A program made the position numbers and the translations under genes. Of a DNA stretch of 39,962 nt, positions 1 through 9,241 are shown one piece after another (the stretch's first letter is position 1; the number at the start of each line of letters is the position of its first letter). The stretch lies in NCBI RefSeq assembly GCF_000830505.1, contig NZ_JXOK01000002.1:1-39962 (forward strand). The letters run 5' to 3'. The notes below the pieces were generated by a model. The model saw only the letters and a list, made by a program, of their open reading frames with translations. It was not told where the DNA came from and made no database searches. Origin of the DNA: Vibrio mytili (GTDB lineage: Bacteria; Pseudomonadota; Gammaproteobacteria; Enterobacterales; Vibrionaceae).

Positions 1-92
1 GGGTCTTATCCCTCATATACAGCACACGAACATTAACGAGTGATCGCCTAACGTTGACTAGAATCCCTTCACAATAAGACAATTAGTTTCAC
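1..92. other. left-edge non-coding stretch
   Basis: Between the window edge and the stop codon of the ABC ATPase gene I see no coding frame with gene-like sequence and no clear terminator. The next genes of that minus-strand unit would lie to the left, outside the window. Confidence 0.4.
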
Positions 93-1172
93 TTACATGA
101 TACTGTTTCCATCCGCGTTAAACAGGTGTACACGTGAACTGTCGATGTACATTTCAATGGTTTCGCCATCAACGACTTCCGTGCTCGCATCCACTTCGAT
201 GGTTATTGGTGAACCATGAATGGCTCCGTATACGAGTTTAGTCGTGCCCAACAATTCCGTTGCTTCAATAGCAACATTGACTGGTATCGACGTACTGCTT
301 TTATGCAGGCTTATGTCAGTCGGACGAATGCCCATGGTGCCGTCAGTAGACGTCAACTCAAGATTTACTCCCGAGACGATATCAACCACTTTTTCACCTA
401 ATTTAACTTCAACACCAGATGGAGAACGCTGCATCGAAATATCCAACATGTTCATCGTTGGACTTCCAATGAACCCAGCCACAAACTTATTGACGGGTTT
501 ATGATAGATTTCTTTCGGGGTGCCAACTTGCTCAATAACACCATCCCTCAAAATCACAACCTTGTCAGCCAATGTCATTGCCTCTACTTGATCATGGGTA
601 ACATATACCGTTGTCTTTTTGTGCTTTTTGTGCAGCTCTTTGATTTCCGTTCGCATCACATTTCTCAGCTTGGCATCAAGGTTAGAAAGCGGCTCATCGA
701 AAAGAAAGACTTCTGGAGAGCGAACCATTGCACGCCCCATTGCTACTCGCTGACGTTGACCACCAGACAACGCTTTTGGTTTCCGATCTAGTAAAGGAGT
801 CAGTTGTAGCATATCGGCAATGTGTCTTACTTGTTTATTGATTTCCTCTTTGGACTGCCCTGCCATCTTTAAAGAAAAGCCGATGTTATCGAAGACCGTC
901 ATATGGGGATACAGTGCATAACTCTGGAACACCATGGCAATATTCCTTTCCTTTGGAGAAAGGCCATTGACAACTTGGTCACCTATCAATATCTCTCCGC
1001 CAGAAATATCTTCTAAGCCAGATAGCATGCGAAGTGTTGTCGACTTGCCACAACCAGATGGACCTAGAAAGACAACAAACTCACCATCTCCAATATCTAG
1101 GTTAAAGTTCTTTACAATGTGGGCATCGCCCGAATAAATCTTATCGACATTTTTGAATTGAATCGTTGCCAT
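93..1172 (-). CDS. ABC transporter ATP-binding protein, UgpC/MsmK/MalK type
   Basis: This is the nucleotide-binding subunit of a carbohydrate ABC importer; it hydrolyses ATP at the inner face of the membrane. In the 359 residues one sees Walker A GPSGCGKST (37-45), the Q-loop glutamine at 83, the signature LSGGQ (135-139), Walker B VFLFDE (155-160) and the switch histidine at 193. A C-terminal regulatory region of about 120 residues (TOBE/OB-like) is typical of the CUT1 sugar-importer subfamily, whose ATPases often serve several transporters. No permease or binding-protein gene is in the window; they may lie beyond the left edge. The location next to xylB and the shared upstream motifs suggest xylose or xylo-oligosaccharide uptake, which is inference. 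The ATG at 1172 gives the normal N-terminus of the family. Confidence 0.92.
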   Translation of the reverse strand: MATIQFKNVDKIYSGDAHIVKNFNLDIGDGEFVVFLGPSGCGKSTTLRMLSGLEDISGGEILIGDQVVNGLSPKERNIAMVFQSYALYPHMTVFDNIGFSLKMAGQSKEEINKQVRHIADMLQLTPLLDRKPKALSGGQRQRVAMGRAMVRSPEVFLFDEPLSNLDAKLRNVMRTEIKELHKKHKKTTVYVTHDQVEAMTLADKVVILRDGVIEQVGTPKEIYHKPVNKFVAGFIGSPTMNMLDISMQRSPSGVEVKLGEKVVDIVSGVNLELTSTDGTMGIRPTDISLHKSSTSIPVNVAIEATELLGTTKLVYGAIHGSPITIEVDASTEVVDGETIEMYIDSSRVHLFNADGNSIM

Positions 1173-1242
1173 GCTATCCCCAAAAGTCTAACTGTATTAG
1201 TTGTAAGTGACTCTATCCTTACTTCCACTCAAGAGAGTTACA

Positions 1243-1296
1243 ATTACGTTTTTTGTTACTGGAATTAATGTATTTTGTGACTGAGAATCTGATCAC
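1243..1296 (-). promoter_or_regulatory. candidate XylR operator plus CRP site for the ABC ATPase gene
   Basis: Read on the plus strand, a 20-bp motif starting ATTACG (1243-1262) is followed 33 bp later by GTGACTG (1276-1282), 6 bp, then TGATCACA (1289-1296). Bases 1281-1296 match the CRP consensus TGTGA-N6-TCACA at 9 of 10 positions. The same arrangement, shifted by one base, lies upstream of xylB. In the direction of the gene the CRP-like site is upstream and the ATTACG motif is nearer the start codon. Assigning the motif to XylR is inference. Confidence 0.5.
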
Positions 1297-1548
1297 AGCT
1301 TGTTTTTGTTAACATATGAGTTAAACGTGAGGAACTGCACATTAGTCGTTTTATTACATGATTAGAAATAAATAAATCAGGAACTTAGCTAATTTTCTGC
1401 TATGTCAGTTAATTACCGTCGAGCCACGTCAGATAACTCTCTTCGCCCTATGCCGTTACAAAATATGTATATAGCAATAGCAACACGGAATATTATTTAA
1501 AGGTGATGCTCTCATTTTTTACATTGGTGTATGACTCGAAAAAAAGTC

Positions 1549-1583
1549 AAAAAAAACCTCAAGCCCTCCCCAAGGCTTGAGGT
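1549..1583 (-). terminator. intrinsic terminator of xylB
   Basis: A perfect 10-bp inverted repeat (1556-1565 with 1574-1583, loop of 8) is followed on the minus strand by a run of eight T. It starts 35 bases after the xylB stop codon, so xylB and the ABC ATPase gene are probably separate transcripts. Confidence 0.88.
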
Positions 1584-1617
1584 TCACCAATAATGATGAA
1601 ATGTCCCCTCAGACAAA

Positions 1618-3069
1618 TTAGAACAAGTCACTTACTCTTGGATACAGTAACTGGAAAGTTTCGCGTTTCGCTTGATAGTAAGCTTGTTTTTCTTGGTTCG
1701 GTTTATGAAGTTGAACTAACTCCGGTACTGGGCAAATATCATCAATGTTGGCATTTGGCTCGACCGCTAGTGCGGCCAATCTTGCTGCTCCAAGTGCCGG
1801 GCCCACATCTCCGCCTTTACGGTAAGTCAATGGCAATCCAACAATATCCGCGAGCATCTGACGCCAGTACTCACTGCGTGCGCCACCACCAATTAACGAT
1901 ACTTCATCTGGAATCATCTTAGTGACATGAAGGGCATCGAACCCATCAGCAAATGCGAAACCTACGCCTTCTAATACGGCCTGAGCAAGCTCGAGCTTCG
2001 TCGTTGAGTGCGTCATACCGAAAAACACACCTTTAGCATCTGGGTTATTGTGAGGTGTACGCTCACCAGACAAATACGGTAGGAAAACAACACTGGAATC
2101 AGAGTCAGCACCGTGCTCGACTTGCTCGATCATTTCACCAACATCGTCAAAGCCTGTCAGTGATGCGACCCATTTAAGACATGATGCTGCACTTAAAATC
2201 ACCGACATGGTGTGCCAACAGTTTGGTACCGCATGACAGAAGCTATGCAACGCTGATTCAGGGTTAGAAATAAATCCATCACTGACAGCAAAGTACACAC
2301 CGGAGGTACCTAAAGAAAGCATAGCTTGGCCAGGCTTAATAATCCCTACCCCTACTGCGCCAGCCGCATTGTCACCACCACCAGCAATCACTGGGATTTG
2401 AGCTAACCCCCATTCCTTCGCCACCTCTTCAGATAGAACGCCTGTAATTTCATTTCCTTCAAACAACTTCGGCATTTGGTCGCGAGTGAGTCCCGTTGCT
2501 GCTAATAGTTCATCACTCCAGTCTCTAGCATTCACGTCCAACCAACAGGTGCCCGCAGAGTCAGACATATCGGAAGCGAAGTCTCCCGTCATTTTGAAAC
2601 GCAAGTAATCTTTCGGAAGCAGTACCTTAGCGATTTTCTCAAAGTTTTCAGGTTCGTGATTTTTTACCCACTTAAGCTTGGGTGCAGTAAAACCAGGCAT
2701 CATAATATTGCCAGTAATCGCGCGACTCTCCGCCACCGCTAACTCCAACTCTTCACATTCGGCCGCGCATCTGCCGTCGTTCCATAAGATTGCGGGACGA
2801 ATAACGTTGCTTTCAGCATCAACTAAGGTTGCACCGTGCATTTGCCCAGAAAGGCCTATCGCTTTGACCTGACTCAAATCCGTCTGCTCACCCAAGCCTA
2901 GGATCGATTGGCAGGTTGCGTCCCACCACTCTGACGGATTTTGTTCTGACCATAGTGGCTTTGGACGAGAGACAGATAACTCAATCGATTTAGACGCTAA
3001 AATCTCGCCATCTAGAGACATTACGATCGACTTAACACCAGAAGTTCCGAGGTCAATTCCAATATACAT
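1618..3069 (-). CDS. xylB: xylulokinase
   Basis: XylB phosphorylates D-xylulose with ATP to xylulose 5-phosphate, the entry into the pentose phosphate pathway. The protein belongs to the FGGY kinase family and follows E. coli XylB closely along its length. Visible marks are the phosphate loop DLGTSG (6-11), substrate-side QMHG (76-79), GGGDN with the catalytic Asp233 at the same number as in E. coli, and the C-terminal nucleotide-binding GGGARSEYW. I chose the ATG at 3069 because AGGAG lies five bases upstream; the GTG two codons earlier overlaps that ribosome site. This gives 483 residues. xylR is divergent and the two share a 218-base control region with a CRP-like site. Confidence 0.97.
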   Translation of the reverse strand: MYIGIDLGTSGVKSIVMSLDGEILASKSIELSVSRPKPLWSEQNPSEWWDATCQSILGLGEQTDLSQVKAIGLSGQMHGATLVDAESNVIRPAILWNDGRCAAECEELELAVAESRAITGNIMMPGFTAPKLKWVKNHEPENFEKIAKVLLPKDYLRFKMTGDFASDMSDSAGTCWLDVNARDWSDELLAATGLTRDQMPKLFEGNEITGVLSEEVAKEWGLAQIPVIAGGGDNAAGAVGVGIIKPGQAMLSLGTSGVYFAVSDGFISNPESALHSFCHAVPNCWHTMSVILSAASCLKWVASLTGFDDVGEMIEQVEHGADSDSSVVFLPYLSGERTPHNNPDAKGVFFGMTHSTTKLELAQAVLEGVGFAFADGFDALHVTKMIPDEVSLIGGGARSEYWRQMLADIVGLPLTYRKGGDVGPALGAARLAALAVEPNANIDDICPVPELVQLHKPNQEKQAYYQAKRETFQLLYPRVSDLF

Positions 3070-3164
3070 ACACACTCCTCACTAAAAAAATCAAATGCAC
3101 ATCGGTTTCTACCTCCTGTGCATTAACACTGCATTTAGTATTCAGCGTTCCAATCCAATGCTCA

Positions 3165-3219
3165 ATTACGTTATTTCATTGTGGACTTCACTGATTTAGT
3201 GACTGCGCCTTTGATCACA
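3165..3219 (-). promoter_or_regulatory. candidate XylR operator plus CRP-like site for xylB
   Basis: On the plus strand the motif beginning ATTACG (3165-3184) is followed 34 bp from its start by GTGACTG (3199-3205), 6 bp, then TGATCACA (3212-3219), matching the set upstream of the ABC ATPase gene. Bases 3204-3219 match the CRP consensus at one full and one weaker half-site. The region lies between divergent xylB and xylR and may serve both. XylR binding is inferred from position and recurrence. Confidence 0.5.
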
Positions 3220-3287
3220 CCGATAAGAAAGACTTGCTGTTACACTCATGTCAAATTTATTGTTAGTGACAAACAGATAGATAAAAC

Positions 3288-4484
3288 ATGGACAAACGTT
3301 TTCGAATAACTTTGCTGTTTAATGCGAACAAAGTGTATGACCGCCAAGTAATTGAAGGTATTGGGGAGTATCTACAAGCATCTCAATGTGCTTGGGACAT
3401 TTTTCTCGAGGAGGATTTTGTCACTCACCTAGATAAGTTTAAAAACTGGAGTGGTGATGGCGTTATTGCGGATTTTGACAATCCCGAGATTCAACAACTA
3501 TTGGTAGACTCCGACATTCCCGTCGTTGCTGTAGGCGGTTCCTATTCCGATAAATCACAATATCCAGACGTACCCTATATTGCGACCGATAATGAAGCGT
3601 TAGTGGAGATGGCCTTTCAACATTTAAAAAATAAGGGCTTGGAGAACTTCGCGTTTTATGGTCTCCCACACAATAGCGCCAACCGTTGGGCTTCAGAAAG
3701 GGAGCTCGCATTCAATAAAATCCTAAGACGTGAGGGGTATTCTGGTTCGGTCTATCGGGGTAATGTCACCAATTCTGATACTTGGCAATATGATATGAAT
3801 CGTCTCGCAGATTGGATTCAGCGATTGTCAACTCCGACCGGGATCATCGCTGTTACTGATTCCAGGGCACGTCATATCTTGCAGGTTTGTGAGCACGTAA
3901 ACTTGGTCGTTCCTGACAAAGTGTCAGTAATTGGTATTGATAATGAGGAGCTCACTCGCTATCTGACTCGCGTCTCTTTAAGCTCGGTTGGACAAGCCTG
4001 TAAAGAGATGGGTTATCGCGCTGCCAAAAAGCTACACAAGTTGATTGAATGCCACGAGAAACAAGATCATGCCGCAATAGAGAAGCTAAAAAGTACGCCG
4101 ATTTTAATCCCGCCGACTAAGATCTTTGAACGCCAAAGCACGGACTATCAAGCGTTAAAAGATCCTCATGTGATTCAGGCGATGCATTTCATCCGTCACA
4201 ATGCTTGTAAAGGGATCAAGGTTGAACAGGTCTTAAACCATGTCGGCATCTCCCGCTCGAATATGGAAACGCGCTTTAAGGAAGAACGTGGACACTCACT
4301 CCACCAAGAGATCCACAACTCTAAACTCGAAAGAGCATGTAACTTGTTAAAAACCTCCGAACTGCCCATTGTCGAGATAGCCGAGCTTTGTGGCTACCCA
4401 TCACTGCAATATATGTACACGGTGTTTAAGAAGAACCTATCTCAGACGCCTAAAGAATATCGACAAGAAAAATTTGAGCGTTAA
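3288..4484 (+). CDS. xylR: xylose operon transcriptional activator
   Basis: XylR is an AraC-family activator that binds D-xylose and switches on xylose genes. The 398-residue protein aligns by eye with E. coli XylR (392 residues) throughout. Residues 1 to about 280 form a periplasmic-binding-protein-like sugar domain (start RITLLFNANK; later GVIADFD and VIGIDNEELTRYL). Residues about 298-393 form the double helix-turn-helix, with VGISRSNMETRFKEE in the first and AELCGYPSLQYMYTVFKK in the second. It is divergent from xylB. Likely targets are xylB, the ABC ATPase gene, xylA and the GH3 gene, by the shared motif. The ribosome site in front of the ATG is weak, fitting a lowly expressed regulator. 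Confidence 0.96.
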   Translation: MDKRFRITLLFNANKVYDRQVIEGIGEYLQASQCAWDIFLEEDFVTHLDKFKNWSGDGVIADFDNPEIQQLLVDSDIPVVAVGGSYSDKSQYPDVPYIATDNEALVEMAFQHLKNKGLENFAFYGLPHNSANRWASERELAFNKILRREGYSGSVYRGNVTNSDTWQYDMNRLADWIQRLSTPTGIIAVTDSRARHILQVCEHVNLVVPDKVSVIGIDNEELTRYLTRVSLSSVGQACKEMGYRAAKKLHKLIECHEKQDHAAIEKLKSTPILIPPTKIFERQSTDYQALKDPHVIQAMHFIRHNACKGIKVEQVLNHVGISRSNMETRFKEERGHSLHQEIHNSKLERACNLLKTSELPIVEIAELCGYPSLQYMYTVFKKNLSQTPKEYRQEKFER

Positions 4485-4542
4485 CGGCTTTAATTTAGTC
4501 TGATATTTAGAAACTTCTGTGCATCAGTATACATTTCTATAG

Positions 4543-4580
4543 AGGGTAAGCGCGCGTTACACTGCGCTTACCCTTATTTA
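4543..4580 (+). terminator. intrinsic terminator of xylR
   Basis: A perfect 11-bp inverted repeat (4543-4553 with 4564-4574) starts 58 bases after the xylR stop and runs into a T-rich stretch, TTATTTACTT. It lies between convergent xylR and the GH3 gene. Confidence 0.75.
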
Positions 4581-4611
4581 CTTATCCTTAGTGACTTAAA
4601 TACACGCTTTC

Positions 4612-4644
4612 CGAAAAGAACGTATTGGCACAAATACGTTCTTT
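4612..4644 (-). terminator. probable terminator of the GH3 gene
   Basis: A perfect 12-bp stem (4615-4626 with 4633-4644, loop of 6) begins 13 bases beyond the GH3 stop codon. Its minus-strand end reads into CTTTTC, a short T tract, so it is a moderate terminator for the GH3 gene. Confidence 0.6.
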
Positions 4645-4657
4645 GCGCCAAGAACCA

Positions 4658-7033
4658 TTAGATACAAAGCTCTGATTCAAGAACCTCAACTGAGCAAGTC
4701 ATTCGCCAGTCACGTGGCAAAACGCGCTTCTCTCCCAAGACAGTAACAACATCATGGTATCGAATATCCGTAGAAGAACTTGCCAGCATAATCTCAAATT
4801 CTCCTCCTTCGACCACTCGTTGGTTATTCTTGTCTGTAAAATTGAGCATATCGACTGGTAGCTTAAACACAACGCGCTGGCTGGCTTTCGGCTCTAAGTG
4901 AATTCGTTTAAAGCCTTTTAGCTCTTTGATTGGACGAACCACTGAACAGAGTTTGTCTCGCACATAGAGCTGAATGATCTCATCACCAGCTCTTTGCCCA
5001 CTGTTTGTTATTGTGGCAGCAATTTCAATCTGTTCTTCAAAGCTAACAGAGTGCTTGGTAATTGATATATCACTGTACTCAAAACTGGTGTAAGACAACC
5101 CATGACCAAAATTATAAGGCGATCCGAAATGGTGGCAGATTGGCGTTCCTGCACTTTTTAACTTGTGGTTGTAGAAGTACGGAACAGCACCAGCACTTTT
5201 TGGAATGGACACGGTTAGCTTGCCGCTTGGATTAATATCACCACAAAGAATGTCCGCTATGGCTCTGGCACCTTCTTGACCGGGCGCCCATCCGTATAAA
5301 ATCGCTGATGCTTCTTGCTCTGCTCGGCCTAGGTAGTATGGCCGTCCGCCAGTCACCAGGACGATAACCTTCTTCCCTGTATCTAACAATCGGTCTAACA
5401 GCTCTTGCTGCACGCCAGGTAGTTTTAGGCTATCAACATCAGAACCTTCACCAACGGTGCCCGTCTGGAACAAACCCGCAAGATCGCCAACACAGGCAAG
5501 TACGACGTCACTGCTCTCGGCGACACCTAATGCATCCGCTATCTTCGAGTTATCGTGACAGACTGCCGACTCGCGATCCTGTGAAATTGCCATGTTAACA
5601 TCACCTGGAAATACAGGAGCACTGGCATCTCGGTGCGATAGAATCTTACATCCTTGCGCGGTATCGACATGAGTAAATACTTGTTTGATTTCATCAAGCA
5701 GGGTTGAGCATACAAAATTATCGCTTTCTAACGCGCTCAATATCAAATGCACTGGAAAACTGTACCCACAGAGCAGAGCTAAAGGATCATCCGCCGTTGC
5801 GCCAATCACAGACAATTTGGTTGAACGATTTAATGGCAGTGTACCGTCATTTTTGAGCAGCACGACCGACTCAGCTGCCACCTGATACGCAAGCGTTCGG
5901 CTGCTCGAACTTTGAATAGGTTGAGTAGGAACGGGAGTATAAGGTCGCTCAAACAACCCGAGTTCAAACTTAGTTTTAAGGATACGTGACACTATCTGAT
6001 CTAACTTTTCTTCAGATAATAAGCCTTTATCAACGGCACTTTCTAACTTAGATGAACACGCATCATCGGGTAATTCAATATCTAGTCCAGCATTGAACGC
6101 TAATGCGGCCGCGCTGGCCGAATCTTCAGCTATAGCATGATGAGAAGCCAGTAAATCTACCCCGCCATAATCAGCCACCACGAGTCCGTCAAAGCCCCAC
6201 TGCTCTCTTAGTACTTCCGTAAGTAGGTGGTGGGATGCATGACAAGGTTCACCATCAATATCATGATAAGCTGGCATAACCGAACCCGCATTACCTAGCT
6301 TAACCGCCATTTCAAAAGGTAACAGGAAGGTATCATTTAACTCCTTAAAGCCCAGATTGACTGGCGCATGGTTTCTCGCCCCCTCGCTTGCCGAATGACC
6401 GACGAAGTGTTTTAAGGTCGCCAAAACTGAACGGTCTTCACCTTGCAAGCCTTTCACATAGGCTGTTGCCATAACACCAGTATGATATGGATCTTCACTC
6501 AAAACCTCTTCCGTGCGACCCCAACGTACATCGCGTGATACATCTAAGACTGGCGCTAAGCCATGCTGTGCTCCAACGGCTTTAAGCTGCAACCGAATAT
6601 CTTTTGCCACCTTTTTAATCAAGTCTGGGTTCCAGGTATGGCCGTAGTTTAATGCCGAAGGATACAAGGTGGCTTCCGAGGCCATTAAGCCAACAAGACA
6701 CTCTTCATGAGCAATGGCAGGGATACCGAGACGAGTTTCTTCCACAAGGAATCGCTGAAGTGCATTAAGCGCTTTAACGCCTTGTGCCGGAGAAACAGGG
6801 TGAGTGCCTAATGGGCGCGTGACCTGTCCAAGACCGTGTTTAAGCTTTTCCTTCATACTGAGTTTTGGTTGTGACTGACAAAGCTCAAGGTCTCTAGGTT
6901 GGTGATCTCCCTGTTCGTCCAACATAAGCCATTGAGCGCCTAACTGTGCGATTTTTTCCTGCCGAGTCATTTGAGACAATAGGTCCTTAACTCTCGCATC
7001 TACAGAATAAGAACTGTCCTTATAAATCGTCAT
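4658..7033 (-). CDS. glycoside hydrolase family 3, beta-xylosidase/beta-glucosidase
   Basis: This is a retaining exo-glycosidase that removes beta-linked sugars from oligosaccharide ends. The 791 residues show the GH3 N-terminal barrel (about 15-340) with RWGRTEE (170-176), KHF (208-210) and VVADYGG holding the presumed nucleophile Asp288. The alpha/beta sandwich follows (LLKNDGTLPLN, then GEGSDVDSLKLPG) and a C-terminal fibronectin III-like domain begins near 670. I see no signal peptide, so it should act in the cytoplasm on imported oligosaccharides. The ATG at 7033 is preceded by AAGGA at a six-base gap; an upstream TTG has no such site. Its place between xylR and xylA argues for xylo-oligosaccharides, but sequence alone does not exclude beta-glucosides. 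Confidence 0.93.
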   Translation of the reverse strand: MTIYKDSSYSVDARVKDLLSQMTRQEKIAQLGAQWLMLDEQGDHQPRDLELCQSQPKLSMKEKLKHGLGQVTRPLGTHPVSPAQGVKALNALQRFLVEETRLGIPAIAHEECLVGLMASEATLYPSALNYGHTWNPDLIKKVAKDIRLQLKAVGAQHGLAPVLDVSRDVRWGRTEEVLSEDPYHTGVMATAYVKGLQGEDRSVLATLKHFVGHSASEGARNHAPVNLGFKELNDTFLLPFEMAVKLGNAGSVMPAYHDIDGEPCHASHHLLTEVLREQWGFDGLVVADYGGVDLLASHHAIAEDSASAAALAFNAGLDIELPDDACSSKLESAVDKGLLSEEKLDQIVSRILKTKFELGLFERPYTPVPTQPIQSSSSRTLAYQVAAESVVLLKNDGTLPLNRSTKLSVIGATADDPLALLCGYSFPVHLILSALESDNFVCSTLLDEIKQVFTHVDTAQGCKILSHRDASAPVFPGDVNMAISQDRESAVCHDNSKIADALGVAESSDVVLACVGDLAGLFQTGTVGEGSDVDSLKLPGVQQELLDRLLDTGKKVIVLVTGGRPYYLGRAEQEASAILYGWAPGQEGARAIADILCGDINPSGKLTVSIPKSAGAVPYFYNHKLKSAGTPICHHFGSPYNFGHGLSYTSFEYSDISITKHSVSFEEQIEIAATITNSGQRAGDEIIQLYVRDKLCSVVRPIKELKGFKRIHLEPKASQRVVFKLPVDMLNFTDKNNQRVVEGGEFEIMLASSSTDIRYHDVVTVLGEKRVLPRDWRMTCSVEVLESELCI

Positions 7034-7587
7034 TCCAAGTCCTTCTAACAATGTTTCAACAATGAAAAACCCAACGCCCTAAGGTAAAAGGCTAATCAGG
7101 AGCAACTAGCGTTTAGGGGTACTACCTTGATGAGCGTGTGAGTCATTTTTTGTTTCAGCAATTACAACTACATATTGCATCGATGGATTGTTTAAAATTA
7201 ATCTACTGATTAATGGTATATAGAGTGAATTTTATTTATTAAAAGTTAGCTTTATACAAGCAAACTCACTCCAGTTTTACCTGATGGATGCCTTCATTTA
7301 ACTTACCTAAAATCATAACCTCATTACGATATTTGTTATCTGTGAGCACGCGCATGATAACCATCGAGTGTCGAATCAACCAATGACACTTAAATCATTA
7401 AAAATCAGATTCTTATAAAAAATCACGCATTAAAATTGATTCATAAACATAAAGATGAGACACAGAGCACATTTAACAAATACCAGAAATTTGCAATCAA
7501 AAAACATAATTGCTCATGATGAAAATAAAATAAAACATATGACCTGACAGCTTAATAAGTCTAATCATAAATAAATGGAATCAAGGC
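7034..7587. other. divergent control region between the GH3 gene and xylA
   Basis: These 554 AT-rich bases separate divergent GH3 and xylA and hold no gene I can support. They contain one copy of the candidate XylR motif (7323-7342), with a lone TGTGA half-site just after it (7341-7345). No full CRP palindrome is visible. Confidence 0.6.
7323..7342. promoter_or_regulatory. third copy of the candidate XylR motif
   Basis: The 20 bases start ATTACGATATTTGTTA and differ at few positions from the motif at 1243-1262, ATTACGTTTTTTGTTA. The copy lies about 250 bp upstream of xylA and 290 bp upstream of the GH3 gene. The GTGACTG and TGATCACA elements found with the other two copies are not present here at the same distance, so this copy is weaker evidence. 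Confidence 0.4.
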
Positions 7588-8907
7588 ATGACTGAATTTT
7601 TTAAAAATATTAATAAGGTTAAGTTTGAAGGAAGTAACACAACTAACCCTCTCGCTTTCCGCCACTATGATGAAGATCGAATGATCCTTGGCAAAAGCAT
7701 GAAAGAACACCTGCGTTTTGCAGCATGTTACTGGCATAACTTCCGTTGGGGTGGCGCCGATGTTTTTGGCGATGGCACATTTGATCATGAATGGTTAAAA
7801 GTTGCCGACCCAATGGAACAAGCTCGAGTAAAAGCAGATGCTGCTTTTGAGTTTTTTGCTAAGCTTGGCGCACCGTACTACTGTTTCCACGACACTGACG
7901 TGGCACCTGAAGGTCACTCATTAAAAGAGTACACAAATAACTTCCAAACGATGGTTGATGTACTAGAGCAGAAACAAGCAGAAACTGGCATGAAGCTGCT
8001 TTGGGGGACCGCAAATGCCTTTTCTAACCCTCGCTACATGGCAGGGGCAGGCACGAACCCAGATCCAAAAGTATTTGCCTACGCAGCCACTCAAATCTTC
8101 AATGCTATGGGAGCAACTAAGCGCCTGGGCGGTGAAAACTACGTTCTTTGGGGCGGCCGTGAAGGGTATGAAACGCTACTGAACACTGATCTTCGCCAAG
8201 AGCGTGATCAGCTTGCTCGACTCATGCATATGGTTGTTGAGCACAAACATAAAATTGGCTTTAAAGGCTCTATTCTCATTGAACCGAAGCCTCAAGAACC
8301 AACAAAACATCAATACGATTACGACACAGCAACGGTATATGGTTTCCTAAAACAGTACGGCCTTGAAAACGAAATCAAGGTGAATATCGAAGCCAACCAT
8401 GCCACGTTGGCTGGCCACAGCTTCCACCACGAAGTAGCAACCGCAACATCTTTAGGTATATTCGGTTCTATTGATGCGAACCGCGGTGATGCACAACTTG
8501 GTTGGGATACCGACCAATTCCCTAACAGCGTTGAAGAAAATACGCTTGTTATGTACGAAATCTTGAAAGCTGGTGGCTTCACAACAGGTGGCTTCAACTT
8601 TGACGCTCGTGTCCGTCGCCCTTCTACTGATCTCGAGGACTTTTTCTACGGCCACATTGGCGGTATGGATACTATGGCTCTCGCTCTAGAACGTGCCGCG
8701 GCAATGATTGAAAACGACGTACTATCAAAACATATCGCACAGCGTTATGCGGGCTGGAACGATGACCTAGGTAAACGTATCCTATCGGGTGACATTTCAC
8801 TTGAAGGCGTCGCGAAGTTTGCTCTGGAAAATAACCTACAGCCTGAAAAAGTGTCTGGTCGTCAAGAATACTTAGAAAACATCGTTAATGGTTTTATTTA
8901 CAAATAA
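7588..8907 (+). CDS. xylA: xylose isomerase
   Basis: XylA converts D-xylose to D-xylulose, the first step of intracellular xylose breakdown, and uses two divalent metal ions. The 439 residues match E. coli XylA (440) nearly colinearly, and the catalytic His101 and Asp104 in YCFHDTD carry the same numbers. Other visible signatures are [31 protein letters not shown], the metal-binding [15 protein letters not shown] and [17 protein letters not shown], and the metal aspartates in [14 protein letters not shown]. It is of the longer class II type. CAAGG stands shortly before the ATG. The gene is followed by its own terminator, so it is probably monocistronic, unlike E. coli xylAB. Confidence 0.98.
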   Translation: MTEFFKNINKVKFEGSNTTNPLAFRHYDEDRMILGKSMKEHLRFAACYWHNFRWGGADVFGDGTFDHEWLKVADPMEQARVKADAAFEFFAKLGAPYYCFHDTDVAPEGHSLKEYTNNFQTMVDVLEQKQAETGMKLLWGTANAFSNPRYMAGAGTNPDPKVFAYAATQIFNAMGATKRLGGENYVLWGGREGYETLLNTDLRQERDQLARLMHMVVEHKHKIGFKGSILIEPKPQEPTKHQYDYDTATVYGFLKQYGLENEIKVNIEANHATLAGHSFHHEVATATSLGIFGSIDANRGDAQLGWDTDQFPNSVEENTLVMYEILKAGGFTTGGFNFDARVRRPSTDLEDFFYGHIGGMDTMALALERAAAMIENDVLSKHIAQRYAGWNDDLGKRILSGDISLEGVAKFALENNLQPEKVSGRQEYLENIVNGFIYK

Positions 8908-8934
8908 AATCACATAAACCACAACGGTCCAATA

Positions 8935-8968
8935 AGCCCAATCATCCATTGATGGTTGGGCTTTTTAA
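8935..8968 (+). terminator. intrinsic terminator of xylA
   Basis: A 12-bp stem with one mismatch (arms starting at 8935 and ending at 8962) is followed by five T, 28 bases after the xylA stop. Confidence 0.85.
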
Positions 8969-9241
8969 TTAAACAGCCTAGGGTCTGTTAGGGTAACTCC
9001 ATCACTTGTTAGCTTCTTTGTGTTTGTCTTTAGCAAACAAAAACACCGTTTGATAGCGACCAGTGATCCTCCCCAAACACCAATCGCTCCGGGTCAAACC
9101 TGCTTTCAATTGCTAAGGCTTGAAACTTGAGTTACTTCAAACTTGTGAAAAAACGTAACTTAAGCGGAAATAAAGGAAATTTTATCGCTCAGTTATCCAA
9201 ATATAATTGGGTTATAACTTAATAACTTAACGAGAAACATT
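8969..9241. other. intergenic region between xylA and the GH43 gene
   Basis: No complete gene is visible. On the minus strand a start-less frame of about 33 codons (9030-9131) reads like protein and could be a gene remnant. Bases 9180-9241 are AT-rich and likely hold the promoter of the GH43 gene. I see no copy of the ATTACG motif here. Confidence 0.45.

Larger units (their letters stand above)
1173..1617. other. intergenic region upstream of the ABC ATPase gene
   Basis: These 445 bases hold the xylB terminator at the right end and the CRP-like site plus ATTACG motif of the ABC gene. I see no further gene; the rest is AT-rich. Confidence 0.6.

Noticed and set aside
501..1137. Plus-strand ORFs over the ABC ATPase gene
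   Set aside because: They are antisense shadows; the minus-strand frame carries all ABC motifs.
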